Position numbers and translations under genes: made by a program. The notes under the pieces were generated by a model. It saw only the letters and a program-made list of their open reading frames with translations. It was not told the origin of the DNA and did no database searches. Source: an uncultured Eggerthellaceae bacterium (lineage in GTDB: Bacteria > Actinomycetota > Coriobacteriia > Coriobacteriales > Eggerthellaceae). From it: a DNA stretch of 64,000 bases. Of this stretch, positions 1 through 8,811 are shown piece after piece. How positions within the stretch are numbered: position 1 is the first letter of the stretch; the number at the start of each line of letters is the position of its first letter. The stretch covers positions 124,001 to 188,000 of the forward strand of contig CANQRF010000001.1 in assembly GCA_947626195.1 (NCBI GenBank), in the 5' to 3' direction.

Positions 1-293
1 GAAAGTTTTTCGATGTTCTGGGCGGCTATCGTGCTGTTGGAACAGATGTAGGCGATCTTGACGAGATCGTCGCCTTCTTTGGAGCGCAGGCTCGCGATCT
101 TCGCAATTACGCCACGTGCAACGAGCGTCTTGCCAAGCCCCACCTCATCAGCGACAAGCACGCGTTTGCGCCCCTGCTCGTAGATGTTCGATACGTGCTC
201 GACGGTAGCACGTTGGAAAGGAGCGAGGCCATCGAGTACCTTTCGCTCGATTTCGGCAAGGCGGTTTTGGACATTGAAGGTTTTGTCCGTCAT
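1..293 (-). CDS. SNF2/DEAD-like helicase, N-terminal part (cut by window edge)
   Basis: Only the first 97 or so codons are present; the gene runs off the left edge. The start ATG lies at 293-291 and overlaps the stop of the upstream PLD gene as ATGA, so translation is probably coupled. The protein reads MTDKTFNVQNRLAEIERKVL and then carries a clear Walker A (motif I) near residues 48-60, ADEVGLGKTLVARG, in the form typical of superfamily 2 helicases of the SNF2/helicase-related group. It would hydrolyse ATP on nucleic acid. Last of three co-oriented genes (DUF6361 - PLD - helicase), a context that suggests a nucleic-acid-targeting defence system. The C-terminal helicase domain and any extra domains cannot be seen. 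Confidence 0.8.
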   Translation of the reverse strand, partial: MTDKTFNVQNRLAEIERKVLDGLAPFQRATVEHVSNIYEQGRKRVLVADEVGLGKTLVARGVIAKIASLRSKEGDDLVKIAYICSNSTIAAQNIEKL

Positions 294-2212
294 CGCTCCA
301 CCGCCGCTATGAAAGTACGGATCATTGCCTTAAGGGCTTCCACCTCTTCGGCGTCGACATCGTCGGGAATGAGGCTGATCAGATACTCCGCCTGCACAAT
401 CGATTCAGGATTTGAGTATGCCATTCTTAAAAGCCGTTCATAAAGGCCGTGGGGAATAAGTGCTCGAGAACGCGCGGTGCTGTGCGATAATTTCGATGTT
501 GGCTCTGTGTCACCACTATACTCGGCTTCCGGCATTCTGAACGCATGTGCAATATAGAGCGCAAGGGCACCCTGGTTAGCGGCCAGCATGGAATCGAGTA
601 ATGCGCGGCTGCGCATATCGAAATCCACCTCATCATCGTAAAACAGATCATGAGGACAGCAGAGAATGCATGATACAGCGTTATTGCCCTCGTCTTCCCC
701 CTCCACGATGAATATCGATGATACTTGCTCGAGCTTCAATGGGCCGAAGACGAGATGCTCGCTCCCTCCGTTTGAATTAATCCCAACCTTTTTCCACGAG
801 ACCGAGAGAAGCGGACGCATACGATACGAGATGCTGCCGCTCTCTTTGGTCGCTTTTTTCAATTTGTACGTGACGTCAAGGAAAATTGCGCCACCCTTCC
901 AGATTACCTTAACGGCTGTGAAGCTGATTGTTTTTACGCCGGCTTGAAATATTCGACTGAATTTCCGATTCTTTTCGTCGGCAGGTACAGGTGCGGGATC
1001 GGGTATATAGGGGGCAAACGCTCCTTTTGTCTTCTCGTCGCCGATGAATGATTTCGTGAATTGCTCGAATGTGAGCCGATGTGGCCTCACCGTAAGATGA
1101 AGCAGCGCTTCGACGTTGTTGATTGTGCCATTGCGGGAAGCATTGAGCGATCCGATATAGAGGTGGCGCTGAGAATTCGGCTCCTGCGCATAATAGATCT
1201 TCGCGTGGAGGTCTGAATAATCGGCTGCGAGAGGACCATCTTCTCCTTCGAGTTCTACATTTGCAAGCCACGAAACCGGCGCATAGCATTCATAGGCTTC
1301 CTTGAGCTCGTCGTCAATATTCTCAAGCGAGTCATCTCTGCTGATGAGCAGGTATTTTCCGCTCTGACCGCTGCGATGCTTCACAAATAATCGAAGCGGC
1401 GAATCTTCAGCACTGCTGAGAAACGGCGATACGACGAGTAGATGATGGTATTTTTGAGACAAAAGATCGATCGAACGAGCATCGAGCAGCATGCCCTCTT
1501 TGTCATCCACGGGACCGATCGGAAGAAACTCGACTGATGTGAAGTAGTTCTCATCGATCTCGAAATCGACGTGACTAACGGCGTCCGCGAGTTGTCGGAC
1601 ACGAGCCGAATGTGAGCCCCTCTTTCGCATGTTGTCTCTTTCCGTATCCGTGTACGAATCTCCTAAAGCGAGAAAATCAAGGAAGGCGGCAAGACGGTGG
1701 GCGCACTCGTCTCCCGCGCCGAGATGGCCATCAATGGAGATCGCAGCATCCCAAGAGGTGTCGAAGGTGAGATTGCGGCTCATCACGATGAGACGGTAGA
1801 GGTTTTCCTTATCCAGCTCAATCGGCTCGTATTCGACAACCCATACCTTAGGATGAAAGGACGAGAGTCCGTCTGCGGAGCGCTTATGGACGTGAACTTG
1901 GTGGATCATATTCTCAAGAAGAATCGCCAGACTTGAGGATCTCGCATCACCACCGATATCCGCGTTGATATGACCCTTATCGCAGTAGATGACGATTTTT
2001 CCTTGGAGCTCTTGTAGAGCGGCGAACAAGCTCACCGGATTGATGAATGCGAGCGATTCCGGTTCGAAGCCTAAGCCAAGGGGAATGCAGAGCCCAAGCA
2101 GAGCCCGCAGGTCGAGCGTGTATGTTGTGCCGACCGCAAATGAAGTTCTATATCCTTCAGGTGGTCTGAGCGTCTCGGGAAAGCTGAGACGGCCTTCGTC
2201 CATCTCAAGCAT
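290..2212 (-). CDS. Phospholipase D-fold protein of a putative defence operon
   Basis: About 640 residues. Two halves of an HKD-type phospholipase D active site are visible: FHPKVWVVEY near residue 120 followed by SRNLTFDTSWD, and DLHAKIYYAQ near residue 332 followed by YIGSLNASRNGTINNVE. Each half has the H-x-K with a downstream N/S-rich strand, so a paired PLD nuclease-like catalytic fold is likely. The C-terminal third is a beta-rich region of unknown role. I start it at the ATG at 2212, which has GGTGG five bases upstream and overlaps the DUF6361 stop by eight bases; a GTG at 2221 and an ATG at 2203 are alternatives. Its stop overlaps the helicase start. PLD plus helicase pairs recur in bacterial defence systems (DISARM DrmC is one case), but the companions here are different. 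Confidence 0.75.
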   Translation of the reverse strand: MLEMDEGRLSFPETLRPPEGYRTSFAVGTTYTLDLRALLGLCIPLGLGFEPESLAFINPVSLFAALQELQGKIVIYCDKGHINADIGGDARSSSLAILLENMIHQVHVHKRSADGLSSFHPKVWVVEYEPIELDKENLYRLIVMSRNLTFDTSWDAAISIDGHLGAGDECAHRLAAFLDFLALGDSYTDTERDNMRKRGSHSARVRQLADAVSHVDFEIDENYFTSVEFLPIGPVDDKEGMLLDARSIDLLSQKYHHLLVVSPFLSSAEDSPLRLFVKHRSGQSGKYLLISRDDSLENIDDELKEAYECYAPVSWLANVELEGEDGPLAADYSDLHAKIYYAQEPNSQRHLYIGSLNASRNGTINNVEALLHLTVRPHRLTFEQFTKSFIGDEKTKGAFAPYIPDPAPVPADEKNRKFSRIFQAGVKTISFTAVKVIWKGGAIFLDVTYKLKKATKESGSISYRMRPLLSVSWKKVGINSNGGSEHLVFGPLKLEQVSSIFIVEGEDEGNNAVSCILCCPHDLFYDDEVDFDMRSRALLDSMLAANQGALALYIAHAFRMPEAEYSGDTEPTSKLSHSTARSRALIPHGLYERLLRMAYSNPESIVQAEYLISLIPDDVDAEEVEALKAMIRTFIAAVER

Positions 2213-3485
2213 TGAAACCACCGGCTTGATCTATCTCTCGGATGATGGCAAGACCTTGATTGTAGCGATAAGGGAGCCTGAGACCGCCGCGCCAGCCAAT
2301 TTCTCCGAGATCGTCGCGACCGATTTTGACCTGCTGTTTTCTTTTGATGTCTCGCTCTCGCTCTCTCACTACACGTTTGAGCTTGTCAATATCGCTATCG
2401 AGCATCGCTTGCTGAGCCTTTTGCAGGAAATCTCTCAAAGGGAGGAAGCCTGCATGGTGGGTTAAATTGAGCTCGATTATCGTTTCGTCGATGCTGAGTT
2501 TGTGAGCGACTTCGCTTGCTCGGGGTGAGAACTGCTCCCAAGCATCGGCCCCTGCCCACTCGAGGCCCGTAAGCTGCATGTTGTAGGCGATGCGACAGCC
2601 GAGAACAAACTCACTGAAGCAATCAGCGAGCAAGCATAAGGCCGCCAACTTTGGGGATCGCTCTTCCAGCCTGTCGAAGCCGGCATGATGGAAGAAGGAG
2701 TGAAATGACGATTCCCCACCACCAAAATAATCATTCTCGTCAATCTGTTGCGATGCAAGGGCGATGGTACGGAGTGTTTCGTCCTGCATGAGAAGCGCAA
2801 AAAGCGATTTTGGCTGTTCCTTTATGATTTGAGTTTTGAGGAAGTCGGCTTCTTGGTCGGTGAGCGCGATCGAAGCGGAATCCCGCCAATTGCGCCATTG
2901 CTCTTCCCACGCATGCCAGCAGGTTGGCGGTATATTCCAGACGCTTCCAACGGCGACATTGTCATCATTTGCACCATCGTCGGTAGATTCGGACAGCGAT
3001 TCACGATAGCGCATGCGTGCATCTGAGGCATAAGCGAAGTAATGGGTGTAACTTGTGGGCGAGAACGGCTTCAGAAAACCAAGAGCATGCAGAGATGCCC
3101 AATAGATTTCGCCTGGCCCACGGCTTACCCACTTGCCTTGAGTAAGGGTGACTCTTCCGATGATGCCTTCATGGTTTTCTAAGCGGGAAAGCAGACCTCT
3201 TGCGCACTGTTCTTCAAGGTTGTTATATTCGGATCGGAGAGAACGCGGATCTCTGCGCTTTGAATCATTACCCGTTTCGAGCCCTTTCATGAGGTAGGCC
3301 GTCAAGAAGAAATACCGCGCCTTCGTAAACAACGTGGAGGTGCCGGGGAACAGTCGGTTCGCAAAAGCGTCTCGAACGACACCGATGCCGAGTTCATCGA
3401 CTGATCCGGGCTCCTGCAAGTTATGAAGCACCATCAGCGTCCGCTCGCGCTCCTCTGGGGAGAAATCTATCCAACCGATCTGCAT
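2205..3485 (-). CDS. DUF6361 family protein
   Basis: About 426 residues, first gene of the three-gene operon. The N-terminus IGWIDFSPEERERTL, then EPGSVDELGIG and FPGTSTLFTKARYFFLTAYL, matches what I remember of DUF6361, a family of unknown function found beside PLD-like proteins and helicases. No catalytic motif is recognised; the C-terminus is basic and helical (residues about 360-400, rich in K, R and E), compatible with nucleic acid contact. The start is uncertain: the ATG at 3485 lies just before the conserved segment and has a weak AGGA 12 bases upstream; a GTG at 3515 adds ten residues. I infer a sensor or adaptor role only from context. Confidence 0.7.
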   Translation of the reverse strand: MQIGWIDFSPEERERTLMVLHNLQEPGSVDELGIGVVRDAFANRLFPGTSTLFTKARYFFLTAYLMKGLETGNDSKRRDPRSLRSEYNNLEEQCARGLLSRLENHEGIIGRVTLTQGKWVSRGPGEIYWASLHALGFLKPFSPTSYTHYFAYASDARMRYRESLSESTDDGANDDNVAVGSVWNIPPTCWHAWEEQWRNWRDSASIALTDQEADFLKTQIIKEQPKSLFALLMQDETLRTIALASQQIDENDYFGGGESSFHSFFHHAGFDRLEERSPKLAALCLLADCFSEFVLGCRIAYNMQLTGLEWAGADAWEQFSPRASEVAHKLSIDETIIELNLTHHAGFLPLRDFLQKAQQAMLDSDIDKLKRVVRERERDIKRKQQVKIGRDDLGEIGWRGGLRLPYRYNQGLAIIREIDQAGGFNA

Positions 3486-3542
3486 GTTTTGGAAGGTTCC
3501 TAACTGCTGTGCCACGAGGTTACCCGCTTAATATTTTACAGC

Positions 3543-3794
3543 ATGCAAGCTTGTTGCATGACAGCATCGCCCTGTTTGCAGACTGTGTATAGTTTCGAGA
3601 TTAAGCATCACTCAAGGAAACCGAAGAACTCATTAAATGTTATGCGGTTAGTTCTTGACGACACGCCAAAGGCCAAAACGGAGCTGAAACGCCACCATAA
3701 CATGCATGTGCTCAAAGGAGACTGGTACGGAAATTTCGAATGTCATGTCGCAGACGCCGGAGATTGGTTACATTGGCATCTCAACTGCGGATAA
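3543..3794 (+). pseudogene. Degraded YafQ/RelE-type toxin remnant
   Basis: The short frame keeps pieces of the YafQ mRNA interferase family: YSFEI near the start, MRLVLDDTP in the middle and HVLKGDWYGNFECHVADAGDWL at the end (shown in parts: LKGDW, ECHV, DWL). Intact family members continue after DWL with a strand and a conserved His needed for catalysis; here the frame runs into HWHLNCG and stops. The linker between the first strand and the helices also looks scrambled. I read it as a toxin gene that has decayed by frameshift or deletion. It lies 58 bases from the start of the defence operon and converges with a ribbon-helix-helix remnant, so a complete toxin-antitoxin operon is not present. 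Confidence 0.45.
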
Positions 3795-3827
3795 CCCTTT
3801 TGAAGCGCCCTAAGCAAGCTTCGCTCT

Positions 3828-4061
3828 CTACGCGATGCCCGCCGTGCTGAGGTCCATTTCTACAAGATGGCGAAGGTAGTCGGAGCGTTTCATTCCGAGC
3901 TGTTTTGCCCGCTTGCCGAGCACTCGGAGCTTGAGGGAAGCTATCGCAATGATCTGGCTTCCTTCAGCAGTGCCTCCCGCTTCATGCCATCCTGCAAATG
4001 ACACGATATGACGTTGGCAATCGTAGTAGAATCGGGCGGGTCGGGATAGCTTCCCCGCCAA
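3828..4061 (-). CDS. Ribbon-helix-helix antitoxin-like small protein, possibly a remnant
   Basis: Seventy-seven codons. The last 35 residues, ASLKLRVLGKRAKQLGMKR then SDYLRHLVEMDLS, look like the ribbon-helix-helix fold of Arc/MetJ-type antitoxins (beta strand, helix with AKxLGMxRSDYLR, second helix). The first 40 residues do not look like such a domain and may come from an upstream fusion or frameshift, so the true start may be internal. It is convergent with the YafQ-like fragment, whereas antitoxin and toxin are normally co-directional. Probably a leftover of a rearranged toxin-antitoxin pair. Confidence 0.35.
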   Translation of the reverse strand: MAGKLSRPARFYYDCQRHIVSFAGWHEAGGTAEGSQIIAIASLKLRVLGKRAKQLGMKRSDYLRHLVEMDLSTAGIA

Positions 4062-4242
4062 GTCGACATGCGGCGGTCGATGCCGATAAGGCCTCTATTT
4101 TGCCAAGGGGCGCGGGGGTGATGGGGTGATGGGCTGAAGCGCGCGAATCCCCGTCACCTATACGCCGCCTTGTAGAAGGCGCATCATTGAAGTTGGGTTC
4201 GCAGCAAGCTGCGGTGCAAAAAGACGAAAGAGCGGGCATGCC
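4062..4242. other. Intergenic region before the methyltransferase
   Basis: About 180 bases between the small antitoxin-like gene and the divergent methyltransferase gene. I see no gene, tRNA or clear sigma-70 promoter. It presumably carries promoters for both flanking genes. Confidence 0.4.
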
Positions 4243-5148
4243 ATGAGTGAATTGAGCTTTTACGAGGCGATCGATTGGGCAAAGCTGTTTTGCGGCGTGG
4301 AGACGTTCCATCGCAAGGGCAAGCCTGGCAGCGAGCAGTCAAAGGCAGCTTGGAACGAGAAGGCGCCGTCGTTTGCCCACAAACCGGTGCGCTCCGGCTA
4401 TATCGCACAGCTCATCGAGGCGATGAATCTCGAGGAGGGCGAGACCGTCTTCGACATGGGCTGCGGCCCGGGAACGCTCGCGATCCCGCTCGCCCAGCAA
4501 GGCCACAGCGTCTGCGCGGTGGATTTCTCAGACGCCATGCTCGCCGAGCTCGAAAGAGCCTGCGCCCACGTTGGCGTCCCCCACATCGATGGCGACGCCA
4601 TGGCGGAGACCCTCGCGAATGTGGCCGACCTCCCCGCTGGAACGGTCGTGTCCTTCCGCCGCTCATGGCAGCAGGGCTGGGAGGGCCTCCCTGTTGCCGA
4701 CCGCGCCATCGCCTCACGCTCGCTTATTGTCGATGACCTCGCTGATGCGCTCGGGAAAATGGAGGCGCACGCCCACAAAAGCGTCGCCGTCACCGTCGGC
4801 GCAGGCGATCTTCCCAATCTCGATGCGCGCATCTTTCGCGCGATGAGCCGCGATCCTTACCCGATGCTCCATCGAGAGCTCATCTATCTCGTCAATTACC
4901 TGCTCGCCCAAAGACGGCCGCCGAAAATCGCCTACCTCTCCTACCCTGGCCGGTGGCATCGCCAAACCCGCGATGAGCTTGAAAAGGCGATTCGCCTTGC
5001 CCACGCGCCGAAAAACGATGCGGAGGAAGCGGCACTCGATGCCTATTTGAACGAGCACATCCGATTCAGCGAGGAACACGGCGACTACGAGCTCGATTAC
5101 CTGCGCGACGAGCGCTGGGCCTATGTCGAATACGATGTCGCCAACTGA
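4243..5148 (+). CDS. Class I SAM-dependent methyltransferase
   Basis: 301 residues. Motif I of the Rossmann-fold methyltransferases is plain at residues 67-77, VFDMGCGPGTL, followed by the acidic residue at the end of strand 2 in CAVDFSDAML. The N-terminus (FYEAIDWAKLFCGVE) and a central insert (SFRRSWQQGWEGLPVADRAI) resemble a group of Coriobacteria methyltransferases whose substrate I do not know. The C-terminus is acidic and helical. It stands alone between the toxin remnants and a hairpin at 5206-5233 and is convergent with the kinase-like gene. Substrate not assignable. Confidence 0.75.
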   Translation: MSELSFYEAIDWAKLFCGVETFHRKGKPGSEQSKAAWNEKAPSFAHKPVRSGYIAQLIEAMNLEEGETVFDMGCGPGTLAIPLAQQGHSVCAVDFSDAMLAELERACAHVGVPHIDGDAMAETLANVADLPAGTVVSFRRSWQQGWEGLPVADRAIASRSLIVDDLADALGKMEAHAHKSVAVTVGAGDLPNLDARIFRAMSRDPYPMLHRELIYLVNYLLAQRRPPKIAYLSYPGRWHRQTRDELEKAIRLAHAPKNDAEEAALDAYLNEHIRFSEEHGDYELDYLRDERWAYVEYDVAN

Positions 5149-5205
5149 ATCATTTGAAACGGCATGCGCCGGAACAGCTCGGCTTAACGCCCGTACACAA
5201 AATTT

Positions 5206-5233
5206 GTCCCGCCGTTCGCTGAAACGGCGGGAC
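5206..5233. terminator. Hairpin between convergent genes
   Basis: Perfect 11-bp stem GTCCCGCCGTT / AACGGCGGGAC with a 6-base loop, lying between the methyltransferase stop and the kinase-like gene stop. There is no strong T-run on the plus side; on the minus side AAATTTTG follows. Most likely a shared terminator. Confidence 0.6.
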
Positions 5234-5277
5234 ACGATTGCGGCGCCCGTGCGAACGCCGCACAAAGCCGCAGGAAA

Positions 5278-6030
5278 CTACAGATAATCGACGACGTTCG
5301 CCCAGCTCAGCAGGAAAGCCTTGTCCTTCTCGGCGGCCTCCACCGATTCGGCCGCAGCCGCGATCGGCATCCATTTCTCCACATATTGGCGGGCGGTGTC
5401 GCTCTTCTTGCAGAACAGCTCGAGGTACTTCTTCGCCATCTCCTCTTCCCCGTGCAGGCAGAAGCGCAGATAGGTCACCGCGGCGTCAGCCGAGGCGTTG
5501 CCCTGCGTCGCATGCGCCCAGTCGAGGATATAGGCGGTGCCGTCTTCGGCGATGACCACGTTCGATGGCTGGAAGTCGCCATGGCAGATCTTGCGATGCG
5601 TCGGCATGCCCTCGAGGCGAATATGCAGCTCATAGCGCGTGGTGGCGTCGAGACCCGAATTGCTGATGAGTTCGTTCATCTTGTCCTTCAATTGCCCCAA
5701 CACCGGACAGCGCATCGACTGCACCGAGAGCTGCAGGTCCACGAACTGTTCAAGGTAGTCGTCCTTCTGCTCGGGGTTCTCCTTCATGAGCTGTGCGAGG
5801 GTCTTCCCCTCGATGTAGTCGGCGATGAGCGTCCAGCGCCCGTCGGTCGTCGTCACCTCAAGCACGTGGGGGATCTTCAGATCGGTTCCCTCTTCGATGC
5901 GCGCATGGTTGAGCGCCTCGTTGAACACGTTCGACTTCGGGAAGCCCTCGACAAACACCTTCACGCACTTGTCGCCATCGCGATAGACGGTTTTGTTCGC
6001 ACGTTCAGCGATCACCTGATCGAATTTCAT
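5278..6030 (-). CDS. APH/choline-kinase-fold phosphotransferase
   Basis: 250 residues from the ATG at 6030, which has AGGAG seven bases upstream; a longer start six codons earlier lacks that site. The catalytic loop is CHGDFQPSNVVI (H-x-D-x5-N type) and the metal-binding segment YILDWAHATQG follows, both diagnostic of the aminoglycoside phosphotransferase/choline kinase superfamily. The N-lobe KTVYRDGDKCVKVF supplies the nucleotide-binding lysine. It follows adhE by 48 bases on the same strand and is probably the last gene of a rex-adhE transcript. No evidence points to antibiotic resistance; a small-molecule or ribosamine/choline-type kinase is equally likely. Confidence 0.75.
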   Translation of the reverse strand: MKFDQVIAERANKTVYRDGDKCVKVFVEGFPKSNVFNEALNHARIEEGTDLKIPHVLEVTTTDGRWTLIADYIEGKTLAQLMKENPEQKDDYLEQFVDLQLSVQSMRCPVLGQLKDKMNELISNSGLDATTRYELHIRLEGMPTHRKICHGDFQPSNVVIAEDGTAYILDWAHATQGNASADAAVTYLRFCLHGEEEMAKKYLELFCKKSDTARQYVEKWMPIAAAAESVEAAEKDKAFLLSWANVVDYL

Positions 6031-6078
6031 ATCATGCTCCTTCCGCATGAGAATCTTGTAGGTCAGCTTACCGCACGC

Positions 6079-8712
6079 CTATTCGGCTTTCGGCAGCTCC
6101 GCTTCCACAAAGGTCTTTCCATAGTACGCGTTCAGATACATCTGCTTGATCTCGCTCATGAGCGGATAGCGCGGGTTCGCGCCGGTGCACTGGTCGTCGA
6201 AGGCGTTCTCCACCATGTCGTCAAGGCGATCGAGGAAGTCCTGCTCGTCGGGCACATAGTCGCGGATAGTCGGCTTGATTCCCACCTTCTCCTTCAGATC
6301 GTCAAGGGCCGCGATGAGGTTGTTGAGCTTGTCTTGGTCGGTCTTGCCGCCGAGCCCGAGCGCATCGGCTATCTCGGCGTAGCGCTCAAGCGTGTGCGGA
6401 TACTCGTATTGCGGGAAGGTGCCCATCTTCGCCGGCACGTCCTGCGCGTTGTAGCGCAGCACCTCGTCAAGCAGGAGCGCGTTCGCAATCCCATGCGGAA
6501 TGTGGTGGAAGGCGCCCAGCTTGTGCGCCATGGAGTGGCACACGCCGAGGAAGGCGTTCGCGAAGGCCATGCCCGCCATCGTGGCGGCGTTCGCCATCTT
6601 CTCGCGGGCCTCGGGGTCGCGCTCGCCGTTCTCGTAGGCGCGCGGCAGGTATTCGAAGATCGTCTTCAGCGCGCCGATGGCCAGCGCGTCGGTGTATTCG
6701 GTCGCCATCATCGAGGCATAGGCTTCCAAGGCATGGCTCACAGCGTCGATGCCGGAGGCCGCGGTGAGGCCCTTCGGGGCCGTCATGTGGTAGTCGGCGT
6801 CGACAATCGCCATGTTCGGCAACAGCTGGTAGTCGGCGAGCGGGTATTTGATGCCCGTCGTCTCGTCGGTGATGACGGCGAACGGCGTCACCTCGCTGCC
6901 GGTGCCGGCAGAGGTCGGGATGGCGACGAAGTATGCCTTGTCGCCCATGCGTGGGAACGTGTACACACGTTTGCGAATGTCGGAGAAGCGCATCGCCATG
7001 TCCATGAAGTCGGCATCGGGATGCTCGTAGAGAACCCACATGATCTTCGCGGCGTCCATCGCCGAGCCGCCGCCGAGCGCGATGATGCAATCCGGCGCGA
7101 AGGTGGTCATCTGGGCGGCGCCCGCTTTCGCGGAGGCGAGCGTCGGGTCGGGCTCCACGTCGAAGAAGGTCATGTGCTCAATGCCCAGCTCATCGAGCTT
7201 GTCGGTGATGCCCTTCGTGTAGCCGTTCGCATAGAGGAAGCTGTCCGTCACGATGAACGCGCGCTTCTTGTCCATGACGGACTTCAGCTCATCGAGAGCG
7301 ACCGGCAGGCAGCCGGGCTTGATATAGACCTTCGGGGGCACCCTGAACCACAGCATATTCTTTCTTCTTTCTGCGACGGTTTTGATATTCAGCAGCTGGC
7401 GGATGCCAACGTTTTCCGAAACGGAGTTTCCGCCCCATGAACCGCACCCGAGCGTGAGCGAGGGCAGCAGCTTGAAGTTGTAGAGGTCGCCGATGCCGCC
7501 CTGAGAGGAGGGCGTGTTCACGAGGATGCGTCCCGTCATCATGCGAGCCGCGAATTTATCGATCTTGTCGCGCTCGGTCGTCTCGTTGAGATAGATGGAA
7601 GCCGTGTGGCCGAAGCCGCCATCTTGGATGAGGTGCTCCGCCTTGCTGAAGGCGTCCTCGAGATCGGTCGCGTGATACATCGCGAGCACGGGGGAAAGCT
7701 TCTCATGGGCGAATTCCTCCGAGATGTCGACGCTTTCCACCTCGCCGATGAGGATCTTCGTGCCCTCGGGCACGTTGACGCCGGCAAGGTCGGCGATGAA
7801 GTGCGCGGTTTGGCCGACGACCTTCGCGTTCACCGAGCCGTTGATTATCACGGTCTTGCGCACGCGATCGAGCTCATCGGGTTTGAGGAAATAGCAGCCG
7901 CGGCGCGCGAACTCAGAGCGCACCTCGTCATACACGCCGTCGAGCACGATGACCGACTGCTCGGAAGCGCAGATCATGCCGTTGTCGAAGGTCTTCGAAT
8001 GGATGATCGAGTTCACTGCCTGCAGCACATTCGCGCTGTCATCGATGATGGCGGGCGTGTTGCCGGCGCCGACGCCGACGGCAGGCTTGCCCGACGAATA
8101 GGCCGAACGCACCATTCCGGGGCCGCCCGTGGCGAGGATGAGGTCGGATTCGCGCATGAGGAGATTCGTCATCTCGAGGCTCGGCTCATCGATCCACGCG
8201 ATGATGCCCTCTGGCGCACCGGCGGCAACCGCCGCTTCGAGGACGACCTTGCCCGCCTCCACCGTGCAGCGCTTCGCGCGCGGATGGGGACTCAAGATGA
8301 TGCCGTTGCGCGTCTTGAGGCAGAGCAGCGCCTTGAAAATAGCCGTCGACGTGGGGTTCGTCGTCGGCACGACGGCACCGATCACCCCGATGGGCTCGGC
8401 GATCTTCTGGATGCCATAGGCTTTGTCGACCTCAATGACGCCGCAGGTCTTTGAGTTCTTGTAGGCGTTGTAGATATACTCGGCCGCATATTGGTTCTTG
8501 ATGACCTTGTCCTCCACCACGCCCATGCCGGTCTCTTCGACCGCGAGCTTGGCGAGCGGGATGCGCTGTTTGTTCGCAGCAGAGGCGGCTGCGAGGAAAA
8601 TAGCGTCAACCTGCTCTTGCGTGTAGGTGGAGAAGATCTTCTGGGCGGCTTTGACGCGGTCAATCGCCTCTTCCAGCTTCTCCACTCCGTCAACGATCTC
8701 ATAGGTTGTCAT
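6079..8712 (-). CDS. adhE: Bifunctional aldehyde-alcohol dehydrogenase AdhE
   Basis: 877 residues, the normal AdhE length. The N-terminal aldehyde dehydrogenase half (about 1-440) has PTTNPTSTAIFKALL and the catalytic cysteine in FDNGMICASEQSV; the C-terminal iron alcohol dehydrogenase half (about 450-877) has GGGSAMDAAKIMW and the metal-site CHSMAHKLGAFHHIPHG. It reduces acetyl-CoA to ethanol in two NADH-consuming steps and normally forms spirosomes in the cytoplasm. The ATG at 8712 has AAGGAGG ten bases upstream. The rex gene lies 99 bases upstream on the same strand, so control by NADH/NAD+ is expected. Confidence 0.97.
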   Translation of the reverse strand: MTTYEIVDGVEKLEEAIDRVKAAQKIFSTYTQEQVDAIFLAAASAANKQRIPLAKLAVEETGMGVVEDKVIKNQYAAEYIYNAYKNSKTCGVIEVDKAYGIQKIAEPIGVIGAVVPTTNPTSTAIFKALLCLKTRNGIILSPHPRAKRCTVEAGKVVLEAAVAAGAPEGIIAWIDEPSLEMTNLLMRESDLILATGGPGMVRSAYSSGKPAVGVGAGNTPAIIDDSANVLQAVNSIIHSKTFDNGMICASEQSVIVLDGVYDEVRSEFARRGCYFLKPDELDRVRKTVIINGSVNAKVVGQTAHFIADLAGVNVPEGTKILIGEVESVDISEEFAHEKLSPVLAMYHATDLEDAFSKAEHLIQDGGFGHTASIYLNETTERDKIDKFAARMMTGRILVNTPSSQGGIGDLYNFKLLPSLTLGCGSWGGNSVSENVGIRQLLNIKTVAERRKNMLWFRVPPKVYIKPGCLPVALDELKSVMDKKRAFIVTDSFLYANGYTKGITDKLDELGIEHMTFFDVEPDPTLASAKAGAAQMTTFAPDCIIALGGGSAMDAAKIMWVLYEHPDADFMDMAMRFSDIRKRVYTFPRMGDKAYFVAIPTSAGTGSEVTPFAVITDETTGIKYPLADYQLLPNMAIVDADYHMTAPKGLTAASGIDAVSHALEAYASMMATEYTDALAIGALKTIFEYLPRAYENGERDPEAREKMANAATMAGMAFANAFLGVCHSMAHKLGAFHHIPHGIANALLLDEVLRYNAQDVPAKMGTFPQYEYPHTLERYAEIADALGLGGKTDQDKLNNLIAALDDLKEKVGIKPTIRDYVPDEQDFLDRLDDMVENAFDDQCTGANPRYPLMSEIKQMYLNAYYGKTFVEAELPKAE

Positions 8713-8811
8713 TGCGGTTTTGCCTCCTTGGTAAACACTGACGGTTATCCTTCAACAGAACGCGAAGGCGTATGTTCCGTGTTCTGCCGTTTCCTTTTGC
8801 TATGGCGCTCC

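Noticed and set aside
1-3485. Assignment to DISARM or BREX
   Set aside because: No DUF1998 protein, no methyltransferase or PglX/BrxC-type gene is seen; only PLD and helicase are shared in kind, so naming it would be unsafe.
5278-6030. Aminoglycoside resistance gene
   Set aside because: The fold is APH-like but the sequence is not close to a known resistance subgroup and the context is fermentation metabolism.
5386-7440. Long plus-strand open frame opposite the kinase and adhE genes
   Set aside because: It is the antisense of adhE and its neighbour; composition is rich in R, H, V and G as expected for a shadow frame in high-GC DNA, with no domain motif or RBS.
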